Made by a program: the position numbers and the translations under genes. 64,000 bases of DNA from positions 343,850 to 407,849 of the forward strand of contig JAUIJL010000006.1 in NCBI GenBank assembly GCA_030431255.1. Reading direction: 5' to 3'. Shown piece after piece: positions 17,202 to 26,441 of this stretch (position 1 is the stretch's first letter; every line of letters begins with the position of its first letter). This DNA is from Thermoanaerobaculia bacterium (lineage in GTDB: Bacteria > Acidobacteriota > Thermoanaerobaculia > Multivoradales > J023). Below the pieces are notes generated by a model. That model was not told the DNA's origin, did no database searches, and saw nothing but the letters and a program-made list of their open reading frames with translations.

Positions 17202-18509
17202 ATGAACCAAGAAAAAACCACCACCCCGGCCATTCAGGCTCGGGATCTGGTCAAGCTTTACCGCCGTAGCTCCGCCGGTCATCAGCTCAGGACCCTCAAA
17301 AGCGCATTGCTGGAAGGTAGCCTCGTTCAGGGTATCCGGGAAGAGGAAGCGATTCGCGCGGTCAAAGACATCTCTTTCGACGTCTTCCCGGGCCAAGCCG
17401 TGGGTTTGATCGGCTCTAACGGATCCGGAAAATCGACCCTCTTGAAAATGGCCGCCGGGATCCTCAAGCCGACCTCCGGAAGCCTCGAGGTCAACGGCCG
17501 CGTGGCTGCGTTGATCGAGCTCGGCGCCGGGTTTCATCCGGAGATCTCAGGTCGAGAGAACATTTTCATCAACGGCGCGGTGCTCGGTTTGTCGCGACGC
17601 CAGCTGGAGGAACGCTACGATTCCATCGTCGAGTTCTCGGGTTTGGCCGACTTCATCGAAGAGCCGGTGAAGAATTACTCCTCGGGCATGTACGTTCGGC
17701 TCGGTTTCGCCGTGGCCATCCACACGGATCCCGACGTCTTGATGGTCGACGAGGTGCTGTCGGTCGGAGACGAGGCTTTCGCACACCGCTGTCTCCGCCG
17801 CATTGAGGAATTCCTCGCCCGGGGCAAGACCTTGCTCTTGGTCAGCCATTCGCTGACCCTTATCGAGGAAATTTGTGATCGGGCCATCTGGTTAGAGAAA
17901 GGTGTCGTCCGCGCCGACGGTCACCCTCGGCGGGTGGTAGACGCTTATCGAGAAGCCATTGCCGACGAAGAAGGAGAGGCCCATCGGCTGGCCATGGCAG
18001 CGCGGGCCGGTGAGCAAGCCGAAACGGTCGGGGAGCCGGAGGACGAGGAGGATCACGATACCCTGCGCTGGGGGTCGGGAGTGGTCGAAATCCGTGGTCT
18101 TCGGGTTCGAGCCGGGGGCGAGGAAACGTACCACCTCCACTGCGGCGACACGGTGACCTTCGAAATGGACCTAGCGGTTCACGAGGCCCAAAAGGACTTC
18201 GTATTCGGTCTCGCCATCTCCACTCCCCGTGGCACGGAATGCTGGGGAACCAACAGTGGTCTGGCGGGCTTCGAGCCGCAGCTATTGGCGAAAGGTGAGA
18301 CCACCGTCGAGCTGAGCTGTCCGTCTCTTCGTCTGGCTCCGGGGGAGTATTTGGTCGATGTCGCGGTGCACGCCCACGACGGCACGCCCTATGACTATCG
18401 TCGTCAATTTGTCGGCCTGAGCGTTACGGCCTCCGAGCGGGGAGTGGGTGTCTATTTCCCGGAGCATCGCTGGCAATTCGGTCGCGGGATCGAGTGGCGC
18501 GATGGGTAG
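17202..18509 (+). CDS. wzt: ABC ATPase for polysaccharide export with C-terminal carbohydrate-binding domain (Wzt-like)
   Basis: A 435-residue ATPase. Residues about 10-245 form the nucleotide-binding domain: Walker A GSNGSGKSTLL (about 85), the YSSGMYVRLGFAVAI signature, Walker B DVLMVDEVLSVGD, and HRCLRRIEEFLARGKTLLLVSHS switch region. After a Glu-rich linker (about 255-285) comes a beta-rich Wzt C-terminal domain (about 285-430) that in characterised homologues recognises the terminal sugar of the O-polysaccharide. The ATG at 17202 is used; a TTG at 17184 in frame is possible. It lies 43 bases after the permease gene, an obvious pair. Confidence 0.93.
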   Translation: MNQEKTTTPAIQARDLVKLYRRSSAGHQLRTLKSALLEGSLVQGIREEEAIRAVKDISFDVFPGQAVGLIGSNGSGKSTLLKMAAGILKPTSGSLEVNGRVAALIELGAGFHPEISGRENIFINGAVLGLSRRQLEERYDSIVEFSGLADFIEEPVKNYSSGMYVRLGFAVAIHTDPDVLMVDEVLSVGDEAFAHRCLRRIEEFLARGKTLLLVSHSLTLIEEICDRAIWLEKGVVRADGHPRRVVDAYREAIADEEGEAHRLAMAARAGEQAETVGEPEDEEDHDTLRWGSGVVEIRGLRVRAGGEETYHLHCGDTVTFEMDLAVHEAQKDFVFGLAISTPRGTECWGTNSGLAGFEPQLLAKGETTVELSCPSLRLAPGEYLVDVAVHAHDGTPYDYRRQFVGLSVTASERGVGVYFPEHRWQFGRGIEWRDG

Positions 18510-18606
18510 CGAAAGAGAAGTGCGACGCGAAAAGCGAGTCGCGAGGTAACAGCTGTCGTCGGACTTGGATTCGAGCGTCAGAAAACCATCACAAGGAGTC
18601 GTCCAA

Positions 18607-18906
18607 ATGTCCGATTCTGATCCGTCGAAACAACAACGGGGCCTGAACATAAAAATCAGTGACGAAGAGCTCAAAGGAAGGTATGCCAACCTCGTACGAG
18701 CTAGTCACACGCGGGAAGAGTTCATTCTCGACTTCATCAATTTCATCCCACCACAAGGCGCGGTCACCGCTCGGGTGATCATGAGCCCGGGCCATTTGAA
18801 ACGCTTGATCGGCGCCTTGCACACGAACCTGAAAATGTACGAAGACAAATTCGGGTCCATCCACGAGGCGTCCGACCCCGACCCCGCCGGCGGCTCGGTG
18901 AATTGA
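18607..18906 (+). CDS. DUF3467 family protein
   Basis: A 99-residue acidic soluble protein that matches the DUF3467 pattern: LNIKISDEELKGRYANLVRASHTREEFILDFINF followed by ARVIMSPGHLKRLIGALHTNLKMYEDKFG. The biochemical role of the family is not known. AAGGAG lies eight bases before the ATG at 18607. It sits between wzt and thrC on the same strand, 40 bases ahead of thrC, so it may be co-transcribed with it. Confidence 0.82.
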   Translation: MSDSDPSKQQRGLNIKISDEELKGRYANLVRASHTREEFILDFINFIPPQGAVTARVIMSPGHLKRLIGALHTNLKMYEDKFGSIHEASDPDPAGGSVN

Positions 18907-18946
18907 AGTCGGCAATCAGCCCTCTCGGGGGCTTCGGAGATTTGAG

Positions 18947-20269
18947 ATGACCTTCGTCAGCACGCTCAATCCGGACGGACCTCGTTTCGATCTGTCCGAG
19001 GCCTTACGCTTAGGACCCGCGCCGGACGGCGGTCTATTTATGCCGACTAAGCTGGAGCCGTTGCCCGCCGGGGTTTTGGCCGAGCTGCGGGTCGCGGAGC
19101 CGGCCCAGATCGCGACGGTATTGCTGACCCATCTCGTGGGTGAGGACCTGAGCAGGGAGACCCTTCGACAGGTGGCCGAGCAGGCCCTCAATTTCGAGAT
19201 TCCCCTGCGACAGGTGACCGACCGTCAAGCGGTGCTGGAGATCTTCCATGGTCCGACCCTGGCGTTCAAGGATGTGGGTGCCAGGTGTTTAGCGCGTTTG
19301 TTGGCCGCGACTCGGGATGGGAATCGAAGCGAATCAGCCGACGGCTCTGCCACGATCCTGGTCGCGACCTCCGGAGACACCGGTGGTGCTGTGGCGCAAG
19401 CCTTCCATGGTGTGGAGGGCACACGGGTTGCGATCCTCTATCCCGACGGCAAAGTCAGCCCGGTCCAAGAACGGCAATTCACGACCTTGGGTGACAATGT
19501 GCGCGCCTTTGCCGTCGACGGCACGTTTGATGACTGCCAAAGATTGGTCAACGAGGCCTTTGCCGACCGCGAGCTGGCATCTCGGGTCCACTTGACCTCG
19601 GCCAACTCGATCAACGTGGGCAGACTTTTGCCCCAAATCGTCTACTACTTCTACGCCGCGGCGCAAGCCGCGCAACTCGGCCACGAATCACCGGTGTTCT
19701 GTGCTCCGAGCGGTAATTTCGGCAATTTGACAGCCGGTTTGATGGCCAAGCGCCTGGGATTGCGATGCCGATTCGTGGCCGCTACCAACGCCAACGATGT
19801 GGTTCCCGTCTACCTTCGAAGCGGACGGTTCGAGCCCCGTCCGTCGACTCGAACTATTTCCAATGCCATGGATGTGGGGCGGCCCAACAACTTTCCGCGC
19901 ATCCTTCATCTCTACCAGGGCGACGTGGAAGCCATCCGCCGAGATGTCTCCGGATATGCGCGGACCGACGAAGATACCCGAGAAACCATTGCACGGGTCT
20001 ACGGGCAAACGGGATATTTGCTCGATCCCCATACGGCCGTAGGATGGTCAGCCCTAGAGCAGGAGCTCGACCACGACCCGACAGCATTCGGCATCGTGCT
20101 CGGCACCGCCCACCCGGCAAAATTCGGTGAGGTGGTGTCACCGGCCATCGGCGAGTCAGTTCCGTTGCCGGAGGCCTTGTCCCGTCACCTCGACAAAGAG
20201 GTCAAGAGCGAGCCATTGGCCGCTCAGATCAGGCCGCTAAAGCACGCCCTGCTCAATTGGCCGGCTTAA
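18947..20269 (+). CDS. thrC: Threonine synthase
   Basis: A 440-residue PLP-dependent enzyme that converts O-phosphohomoserine to threonine. The E. coli/yeast-type architecture is clear: N-terminal SEALRLGPAPDGGLFMP, PLP lysine Lys109 in FHGPTLAFKDVGAR, phosphate loop VATSGDTGGAVAQAF, and VYPDGKVSPVQERQFTTLG-like segment with YPDGKVSPVQE. The long form (over 400 residues) separates it from short ThrC enzymes. It stands with the DUF3467 gene and no other threonine genes. Ordinary housekeeping gene with no irregularities. Confidence 0.96.
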   Translation: MTFVSTLNPDGPRFDLSEALRLGPAPDGGLFMPTKLEPLPAGVLAELRVAEPAQIATVLLTHLVGEDLSRETLRQVAEQALNFEIPLRQVTDRQAVLEIFHGPTLAFKDVGARCLARLLAATRDGNRSESADGSATILVATSGDTGGAVAQAFHGVEGTRVAILYPDGKVSPVQERQFTTLGDNVRAFAVDGTFDDCQRLVNEAFADRELASRVHLTSANSINVGRLLPQIVYYFYAAAQAAQLGHESPVFCAPSGNFGNLTAGLMAKRLGLRCRFVAATNANDVVPVYLRSGRFEPRPSTRTISNAMDVGRPNNFPRILHLYQGDVEAIRRDVSGYARTDEDTRETIARVYGQTGYLLDPHTAVGWSALEQELDHDPTAFGIVLGTAHPAKFGEVVSPAIGESVPLPEALSRHLDKEVKSEPLAAQIRPLKHALLNWPA

Positions 20270-20444
20270 TTTGAGACCGGTCCGAATCACTCGGCTCGTC
20301 CCTCTTTGTCGGCGGCTCACGCCCCCATGTCGCAGCTTATGGCGGCCCGCTTGAAGCAGCCCGTGGTTTGCGAGACCATGCAGGGGCAAAAATGCAGACT
20401 AAATACCATCGGCGGGCGGAGCGATCATCCGACGGGGGAAGGTA

Positions 20445-22217
20445 GTGATACGACTTTGGGGCAGGTTGTGCATGCTGGTTCTGTGGACGCTGGGTCTGTG
20501 GACGCTGGCCGCTTCGGTGCATGGGGATACGGAAAGCTCGTCCATAGAAGGGGTCGTCATTTCGGAACGGGATCAGGCCTTCGAAGAAACAGTCGATGTG
20601 CGATTGGTCAACGTGGAGGTCCGGGTCACAGACCGCAAGGGCCGCGCTGTTCACGGCTTGTCCCGCGAGGATTTCGAGGTCCTGGAAGATCGTCGACCGG
20701 TTGAGATTCGATATTTCGCGGAGCTGCACCAGGGCCGGCCGACGAGCCCACCCTCGAGCGCATCGTCCGGCCCGTCAGCATCACCGGAGCAGGAGTCGAC
20801 CCTCGAATCCCTGGGCGTCACGGCCGCCGAGCCGGCCCATCTGGTGTTCTACTTCGATAACGCCCATTTACGACCCGCGGGCCGGACCCGAGCCATCGCC
20901 GACCTCAGGGATCTGGTGGAGAGGGATCAAATCGATCCCAGCCGCGTGTTGTTGCTGGCCCAAAGCCCTTGGATTCAAAGCTTCGCACCCTTCGGCTCCA
21001 CGAAGGAGGAGCTTTTGGAGGGGCTCGATGCCCTGGAGCTGACCCCGGCCAAGGGCCCGGAGATCGATCGTCAACGCAAGCTGTTGTTCGATCATCTCTT
21101 CGAGCTCTTCGAATCCGTGCCGGAAGGCATTCCCCTCGGTCTTTCCCAATGCGGCCTGCTGCAGACCGACGGGGTTCAAGAGGTGCAGACCCATGGTCAG
21201 AGGGTGAGGGCGAGGGTCGGGACCACCCTGCGTCACCTAGCGACCTTGTCGAGCGCCTTGGCCGGAATCTCGGGCCCGAAGTCCGTGCTCTATTTCGGTG
21301 ACGGCTTGGAGCTGGTGCCGATCGCCGATCCGCTGCATTTTCTGACCGAGGTTTGTCCCCAATTCGCAGAGCAGATGCAGCGGTTTTCCCACCGCATCGA
21401 TCTCACCCGGAGATTCCAACAGCTCACTCGTCATGCCAACGGCAACGGCGTTACCTTCTATACCCTCGAAGCCGGAGGTTTGCCCCTGGGTTCCTCCAGC
21501 TCGGTGTTGTATGCGGATTTCAAATGGAAACCCTCCACCCTCAACGATCAGATTCGGCGCAACAACCTGCAAAACAGCTTGGCTTTTATGGCGTCCGACA
21601 CGGGAGGACGGGCGATTTTCAACACCAATCGCCTCGGCAAGGAGATGCTCGCCATTCAAGAAGAGGCGACCTCCTACTATTCCTTGGCCTACGAGCCTCC
21701 CCACGCCGGTGACGGCGGCGACCATATGATCGACGTCAAGGTCAGGAAGAAGGGCGCCCGGGCACAGCATCGATTGAGCTATCGCGATAAATCCGCGGAA
21801 GAGCGGATGGCCGATCGGCTGCAAGCTGCCCTAACCCTGGGAGTCCAGACCAATCCGATGGGTATTTCCTTGGGTCGGGGGCCGGCCGGACTGGGAAGCA
21901 CCAAAAAAGAACGCCGGATCCCCATGTGGATCAACGTGCCGCTGAGCTCGTTGGTGTTTCTGTCGGAGGGAGACGGGCATGTCGGCCGCATTCGAATGCA
22001 AATAGCCGCGCGGGACGAGCAGGGCAGGATGACGGCCTTCCACCAGAAGCATTTCGAGATTCAACTGGACCCGAGTCTCGGCGGGCATGCGCAGGGTGAG
22101 CACACCTTTGTGGTGGAACTCATCATGCGGTCGGGGCCCCATATAGTCGCCGTGGGTCTGCGGGACGAGCTGGGTAAGGAGACGTCATACCTGGCTTCGA
22201 AAGTCACCGTGGAATAA
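20445..22217 (+). CDS. Secreted VWFA-related protein of acidobacterial type
   Basis: A 590-residue exported protein. A hydrophobic signal (about residues 8-26, ending AASVHG) precedes VRLVNVEVRVTDRKGRAVHGLSREDFEVLEDRRPVEIRYF, the N-terminal motif of the VWFA-related domain that is highly expanded in Acidobacteria. A von Willebrand factor A-like core follows (about 120-450: HLVFYFDNAHL, SVLYFGDGLELVP, FYTLEAGG), then a C-terminal beta domain. The MIDAS-like residues are not canonical. GTG at 20445 has GGGGGAAGG upstream; an ATG at 20472 is an alternative. It is followed 32 bases later by the ECF sigma factor and may belong to its regulon. Confidence 0.88.
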   Translation: MIRLWGRLCMLVLWTLGLWTLAASVHGDTESSSIEGVVISERDQAFEETVDVRLVNVEVRVTDRKGRAVHGLSREDFEVLEDRRPVEIRYFAELHQGRPTSPPSSASSGPSASPEQESTLESLGVTAAEPAHLVFYFDNAHLRPAGRTRAIADLRDLVERDQIDPSRVLLLAQSPWIQSFAPFGSTKEELLEGLDALELTPAKGPEIDRQRKLLFDHLFELFESVPEGIPLGLSQCGLLQTDGVQEVQTHGQRVRARVGTTLRHLATLSSALAGISGPKSVLYFGDGLELVPIADPLHFLTEVCPQFAEQMQRFSHRIDLTRRFQQLTRHANGNGVTFYTLEAGGLPLGSSSSVLYADFKWKPSTLNDQIRRNNLQNSLAFMASDTGGRAIFNTNRLGKEMLAIQEEATSYYSLAYEPPHAGDGGDHMIDVKVRKKGARAQHRLSYRDKSAEERMADRLQAALTLGVQTNPMGISLGRGPAGLGSTKKERRIPMWINVPLSSLVFLSEGDGHVGRIRMQIAARDEQGRMTAFHQKHFEIQLDPSLGGHAQGEHTFVVELIMRSGPHIVAVGLRDELGKETSYLASKVTVE

Positions 22218-22249
22218 CGGTCCGCCGAGGGTTTGAGTATGATGCTGCC

Positions 22250-22795
22250 ATGGAAGAGATCACACAGCTCCTACAAAAGTGGCAAGACGGTGATCGCCAA
22301 GCCCTCGAAGACCTGATCCCCTTCGTCTACAGAGACTTGCATCGGCTGGCGAAACGCGAGCTCGGCCGCCGACTCGGACCCTCTACCTTGGATGCTACCG
22401 TCTTGGTTCACGAGGCCTATATGCGCCTCGAAAACGGTCAGAAAGTATGGAAGAACCGAGGCCATTTCTTCGCCGTGGCGTCCAAGGCCATGCGCCAGAT
22501 CGTGGTCGACCACGCCCGTCGTAGCCATGCGGAAAAACGAGGAGGAGGCGTCGCCGACCTCAGCCTGGAGGAGAGCCAGATTCCGGTGGACGAAAAGGCG
22601 GAGTCGTTGTTGGCTCTAGATCAAGCCTTGGACAATTTGAGCAAGCTCAACGAGCGCCTGACGCAAGTGGTGGAATGCCGCTTTTTCGCCGGTCTCTCGG
22701 TGGATGAAACCGCTGAGGCCCTGGGCGTGACACGGCGCACTGTGCACCGGGATTGGATCAAGGCCCAGACGTTGTTGCGGAGGGAGCTCGGATAA
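22250..22795 (+). CDS. ECF-type RNA polymerase sigma factor
   Basis: A 181-residue sigma factor of the acidobacterial-planctomycete ECF subfamily (sig-70_X6 type). Region 2 is visible as FVYRDLHRLAKRELGRR...LDATVLVHEAYMRL and RGHFFAVASKAMRQIVVDHAR; region 4 is LSVDETAEALGVTRRTVHRDWIKAQTLLRREL, a clear helix-turn-helix. No anti-sigma factor is adjacent, which is typical; such sigmas are often controlled by Ser/Thr kinases encoded next to them, and a kinase is here in convergent orientation. Its 3' end overlaps that kinase gene by 38 bases. Confidence 0.95.
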   Translation: MEEITQLLQKWQDGDRQALEDLIPFVYRDLHRLAKRELGRRLGPSTLDATVLVHEAYMRLENGQKVWKNRGHFFAVASKAMRQIVVDHARRSHAEKRGGGVADLSLEESQIPVDEKAESLLALDQALDNLSKLNERLTQVVECRFFAGLSVDETAEALGVTRRTVHRDWIKAQTLLRRELG

Positions 22796-25700
22796 GCTCG
22801 TCGGGCTTCAAACCGAGTGCCGTGGCCAGCTCCCGGAGCTCGGCGTAGCGCAGGGGATCCAGTGCCCTAGGTGCCTCGGTCTGACCTTCTGCCTGAAAAG
22901 CTCGGTCCTGTAGACGGCTCACCAACTTCTTGAGGATGGGTAGGTCCATGGCAAATACGCCGTGGGCTGGGCCCAAAGCATCGAGCTCCTCCGACACCGG
23001 TTTTAAACGCTCAGCGACGGCTTCCTTATCGGAAGGTTGCTCCATCGCCAAACGCCAGAGCTCGACCTCCACCATCAAAGCGCGGGCTTGGGCAAAGTCT
23101 GGCCGGTCGCGGACCAGGCCGTGGAGCCATCCAGCAGCTTCTTGAAGGCGAGCCGACCGCGCCGAAGCCTCCTTGGACGCCCTCGCTTTTTCCATCTCCA
23201 ACTGAGCAGCTCTCAGTTTCAGCAGGGAGCTGTCCGGGTCGGTTGCCAACGCTCTTCTCAAGAGACGCTCGATGCCCGAGAGAGACGACCGAGCCTCTTC
23301 TGCTCGAGGATCTCCGGACCGGCTTTGGATACTTCCTAGTCGGGCGGCGAAAAGCTGGGTCTCCGTCAGGTTTGAAATCAAGGTTTCGTGGTGGTCCGGG
23401 CTCAGGCTCAATGCCCTGGTCAGGGACGCTCGAGATGCATTGATCGAGGGCATTGGATCCTCTCCCTGAAGGAGATGGGCGTAGGCGCGGCTCAAGAAAA
23501 GAGCCCCCTCATTCACCCAACCGGCGGTGAAGTCCGGGTTGATGTCGCGGGCTCGGTCTAAGGCGGCTTTCGAGCCTTCGTAGAGTGAGAGGTCCACCGT
23601 TCCTTGTGCCAGCTCGAGACGGAATAGGGTCTCGAGCACCGCGCCTTTCAAATTCAGGGTCTGGTTGAGATCCGGATTGATGTCCAGGCTGCGATCGCAA
23701 GTTTCGAGAGCCTTTTTCAGGAGCGAAGAGGTTTCCTTACCCTGTTGCCCGAGAAAGTAGGCTCGGTTGAAAAGGAGATTACCGAGGTTGGTAAGGATCA
23801 CTCCATGGTCCGGGGATCGGTCGAGGGCCTCTTCAAAGCTTTGGACGGCCGAGGCAAAGGCCGGGTCGGGATCTCCACCCCGGGCTAGTCGCTCCTCGGC
23901 GAGCAGAGCCATCGCAGTGCCTCGATTCACATGGGCCACCACCAGACCGGGATCTTTCGTGACCGCTGTCTCCAGATGTTCGGCGGCCAGCTCGAGATCG
24001 TCACGGGGGTCCTCGCCCTTGGCTCTGGAAAGGAAGAAGGCTCGAGTGAGGTAGGCGGAGCCCAAGAGCGTGAGCGTTTCGGGATGACCGGTGTTGATCT
24101 GCAATGCTTGTTGGGCTAGCTCGAGACCTTTTTCGAGCTCCTTGAGGCGATCGTCGAGGGAAAGCGATGGATCTTGGACCGCAAAGACATGCAGGCGGGC
24201 CAGCTGCAAGCGGGAGTGGTTGAGCCCGGGATCCAGCGCCATGGCTTGCTCACAGCGCCCACGTCCGTCGGCCAGGTCTTGGGGGGCGCGTTGGAGTCGG
24301 GCGGGTGCCGAACGGGTGACATAGGCATCACAAAGGGCGTCGGCAATTTGGGTGTCGGAGGGTGCGAGCAACGCGGCTTGGTCGAGGGCGAGGATGGCTT
24401 GGTCAGCGGCCTCGATGGCTTCTTGCCAGCGGCTGTCTCCGAGCCGTTGGTCGGCGATTTGGCGCCAGGCCTCTCCTTGAAGGCGCAATCCGTCGGGCAG
24501 CCAGGGGGTTTCGTCCGCCGCTTGTTTCGCCAGCTCCAGGCCGCGCTCATACCTTTCGTCGAGCAGAGCGATCATGGAGGCGACCAGGGCGGGCGAAGCG
24601 ATCTCCGAGGTTTCTTGGACCTTGGACAAAAGCTCGACCGCGGGATCTCGATAGCTTCGTCCCAACCTTTCGATTTCCAGCTCCCTGAGCTTGGGATCGC
24701 GAATTTGGAACGCCGAGGTACGCTCATGCTGGTAGATCTCGCCCAGGGATTTTCCGAGGGCAAAGGCCACTTCTGAGGATGTGAGATCGGAGTCCCATGC
24801 CTGCCGCAAATGGTCGTGAGCGTCCCGTGGCTGGTGCATCATCAGATGGGCTCGGCCGAGGGCCAGATGCGACGCGCCCTCGGCGATCTCCCCCAATAGG
24901 TCGGCTTGGTCGCTGATTCGCTCCATTCTTTTTCGCGTCAGCTCTTTTTCACGGGAGACATCATGGCCGGGTAGGGCGTAGGCGTATCGAAGGAAGCTTT
25001 CAATGCGCTCCGCCTCGCGGGAGAAGTCGCGCACGATCTCGAGCCGTGAGCGGGCAATTTGGTGGTCACGCCACCAACCAAAAGACAATACGGCAACGAA
25101 GATCGCCGCCAAGGCGCCGGCGATCCAGCTCCAGCGATGGCGCTGCACGTGTTTTTGCCATAGATACAGCTTGGTGGCGGGCCGTGCTCGGACCGGTTTG
25201 CGCTCCAAAACTCGCCGCAGATCGTCGGCCAGCTCCGCCGCGGAGCCGTAGCGATGGGCGGGATTCTTCTCGAGGGCTTTGGCGACGACCGCGTCGAGAT
25301 CACGGGCGAACGGAAAGTCGGCGAGCGTGCTGGGCGACGGCGGCTCGAGCTCGGTCAATCGCCGGATCAGATCCGCGCTTCTTTCTTGGCGCCGCCCGAA
25401 AGGTAAGCGTCCGGTCAGCAATTGGAAGAGCACCACCCCGAGGGAGTAGACATCCGATGAGCTGGTGACCGTCTGCCCGCGCAGCTGCTCGGGCGCGGCG
25501 TAGTGGGGGGTCATGCGTCCACTGCTGCTGCTACCCGGGGCCGTATCCCGGCGATCGAGCATTTGGGCGATGCCGAAATCCAAGACCTTAGGCCGCCCGT
25601 CTTCGGTGACCAAAATATTCGAAGGTTTGAGATCCAGGTGGGCGACCCGCCGTCGATGGGCGTGGTCGATGGCGCCACAGATTTCGATCAACAGCTTCAA

Positions 25701-26255
25701 GCGTTGCTCGATGGAAGGGCTTGCGCTCTGGACGAAGAGATCGAGGGGCAAGCCTCGGACATAGTCCATGACCAAATACGGTAGGCCATCGTCACCCACG
25801 CCGCCGTCCAGCAGCTTGGCGATCGACGGGTGCTCGAGGTCCGCCAGGATTTGGCGCTCGAATCGGAAGCGCTCTAGGCTATCGCTGGAAAAACGTCGGG
25901 GACTGACGACCTTCACAGCTACCTGCTGCTCGAAGTGACCATCGGCTCGATGGGCCAGCAACACCGTGCCCATGCCACCGCGACCGAGGATCTCAACGGT
26001 TCGATAGGGACCGAATCTGCGATCCACCAAGCTTTCCTGGAACGAATGGTCGAGGGCCTTTTCCTTCGCGATCTCCAGGGTTTCTTGATCGAGAAAGCCG
26101 TCCACTTCCAAACAGTCGTCCAGGAAGTGCTCGATTTCCAAACGCAGCTCGGGATCCTTGCAATGTTGATCGAGATAGGAATCTCTGGCGCCCGGCTCGA
26201 GGTCCAATATCTCATCGAGCAGGGGCTCTAGCCGTCTCCACAGTGCTTCGTCCAT
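22758..26255 (-). CDS. Ser/Thr protein kinase with transmembrane segment and TPR-like sensor tail
   Basis: A 1165-residue kinase. An N-terminal alpha segment (1-80) precedes the kinase domain (about 83-352): GRGGMGTV loop, Lys115 in VAVKV, catalytic loop HLDLKPSN with Asp208 and DFG Asp226. The usual HRD is HLD here, so it is a non-RD kinase. A single membrane helix lies at about 376-395, then about 750 residues of helical TPR-like repeats (ERGLELAKQAADETPWLPDGL, ALEKNPAHR-like, LNQTLNLKGAVLETL). Orientation suggests a cytoplasmic kinase and an external repeat domain. It likely phosphorylates the ECF sigma factor next door, an inference from gene pairing seen in Acidobacteria. Confidence 0.93.
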   Translation of the reverse strand: MDEALWRRLEPLLDEILDLEPGARDSYLDQHCKDPELRLEIEHFLDDCLEVDGFLDQETLEIAKEKALDHSFQESLVDRRFGPYRTVEILGRGGMGTVLLAHRADGHFEQQVAVKVVSPRRFSSDSLERFRFERQILADLEHPSIAKLLDGGVGDDGLPYLVMDYVRGLPLDLFVQSASPSIEQRLKLLIEICGAIDHAHRRRVAHLDLKPSNILVTEDGRPKVLDFGIAQMLDRRDTAPGSSSSGRMTPHYAAPEQLRGQTVTSSSDVYSLGVVLFQLLTGRLPFGRRQERSADLIRRLTELEPPSPSTLADFPFARDLDAVVAKALEKNPAHRYGSAAELADDLRRVLERKPVRARPATKLYLWQKHVQRHRWSWIAGALAAIFVAVLSFGWWRDHQIARSRLEIVRDFSREAERIESFLRYAYALPGHDVSREKELTRKRMERISDQADLLGEIAEGASHLALGRAHLMMHQPRDAHDHLRQAWDSDLTSSEVAFALGKSLGEIYQHERTSAFQIRDPKLRELEIERLGRSYRDPAVELLSKVQETSEIASPALVASMIALLDERYERGLELAKQAADETPWLPDGLRLQGEAWRQIADQRLGDSRWQEAIEAADQAILALDQAALLAPSDTQIADALCDAYVTRSAPARLQRAPQDLADGRGRCEQAMALDPGLNHSRLQLARLHVFAVQDPSLSLDDRLKELEKGLELAQQALQINTGHPETLTLLGSAYLTRAFFLSRAKGEDPRDDLELAAEHLETAVTKDPGLVVAHVNRGTAMALLAEERLARGGDPDPAFASAVQSFEEALDRSPDHGVILTNLGNLLFNRAYFLGQQGKETSSLLKKALETCDRSLDINPDLNQTLNLKGAVLETLFRLELAQGTVDLSLYEGSKAALDRARDINPDFTAGWVNEGALFLSRAYAHLLQGEDPMPSINASRASLTRALSLSPDHHETLISNLTETQLFAARLGSIQSRSGDPRAEEARSSLSGIERLLRRALATDPDSSLLKLRAAQLEMEKARASKEASARSARLQEAAGWLHGLVRDRPDFAQARALMVEVELWRLAMEQPSDKEAVAERLKPVSEELDALGPAHGVFAMDLPILKKLVSRLQDRAFQAEGQTEAPRALDPLRYAELRELATALGLKPDELIRAPSATTSGP

Positions 26256-26441
26256 GGCCGGACTTTATCGCTTCAAGTTGTCGACTAGGGAGGACCATCT
26301 GTCTGGGAGGGTGATGCCGGGCGTAGCTTGGGAGAAGGTTCCAGCTACCCGGTGTTGGTGCTAGCATCGGCTTCGGTCGACAGCCGCTCAGGTGATACGG
26401 CGTGATCCAACACGCAACGCGTAAAACAGGGAAGAAGATAT

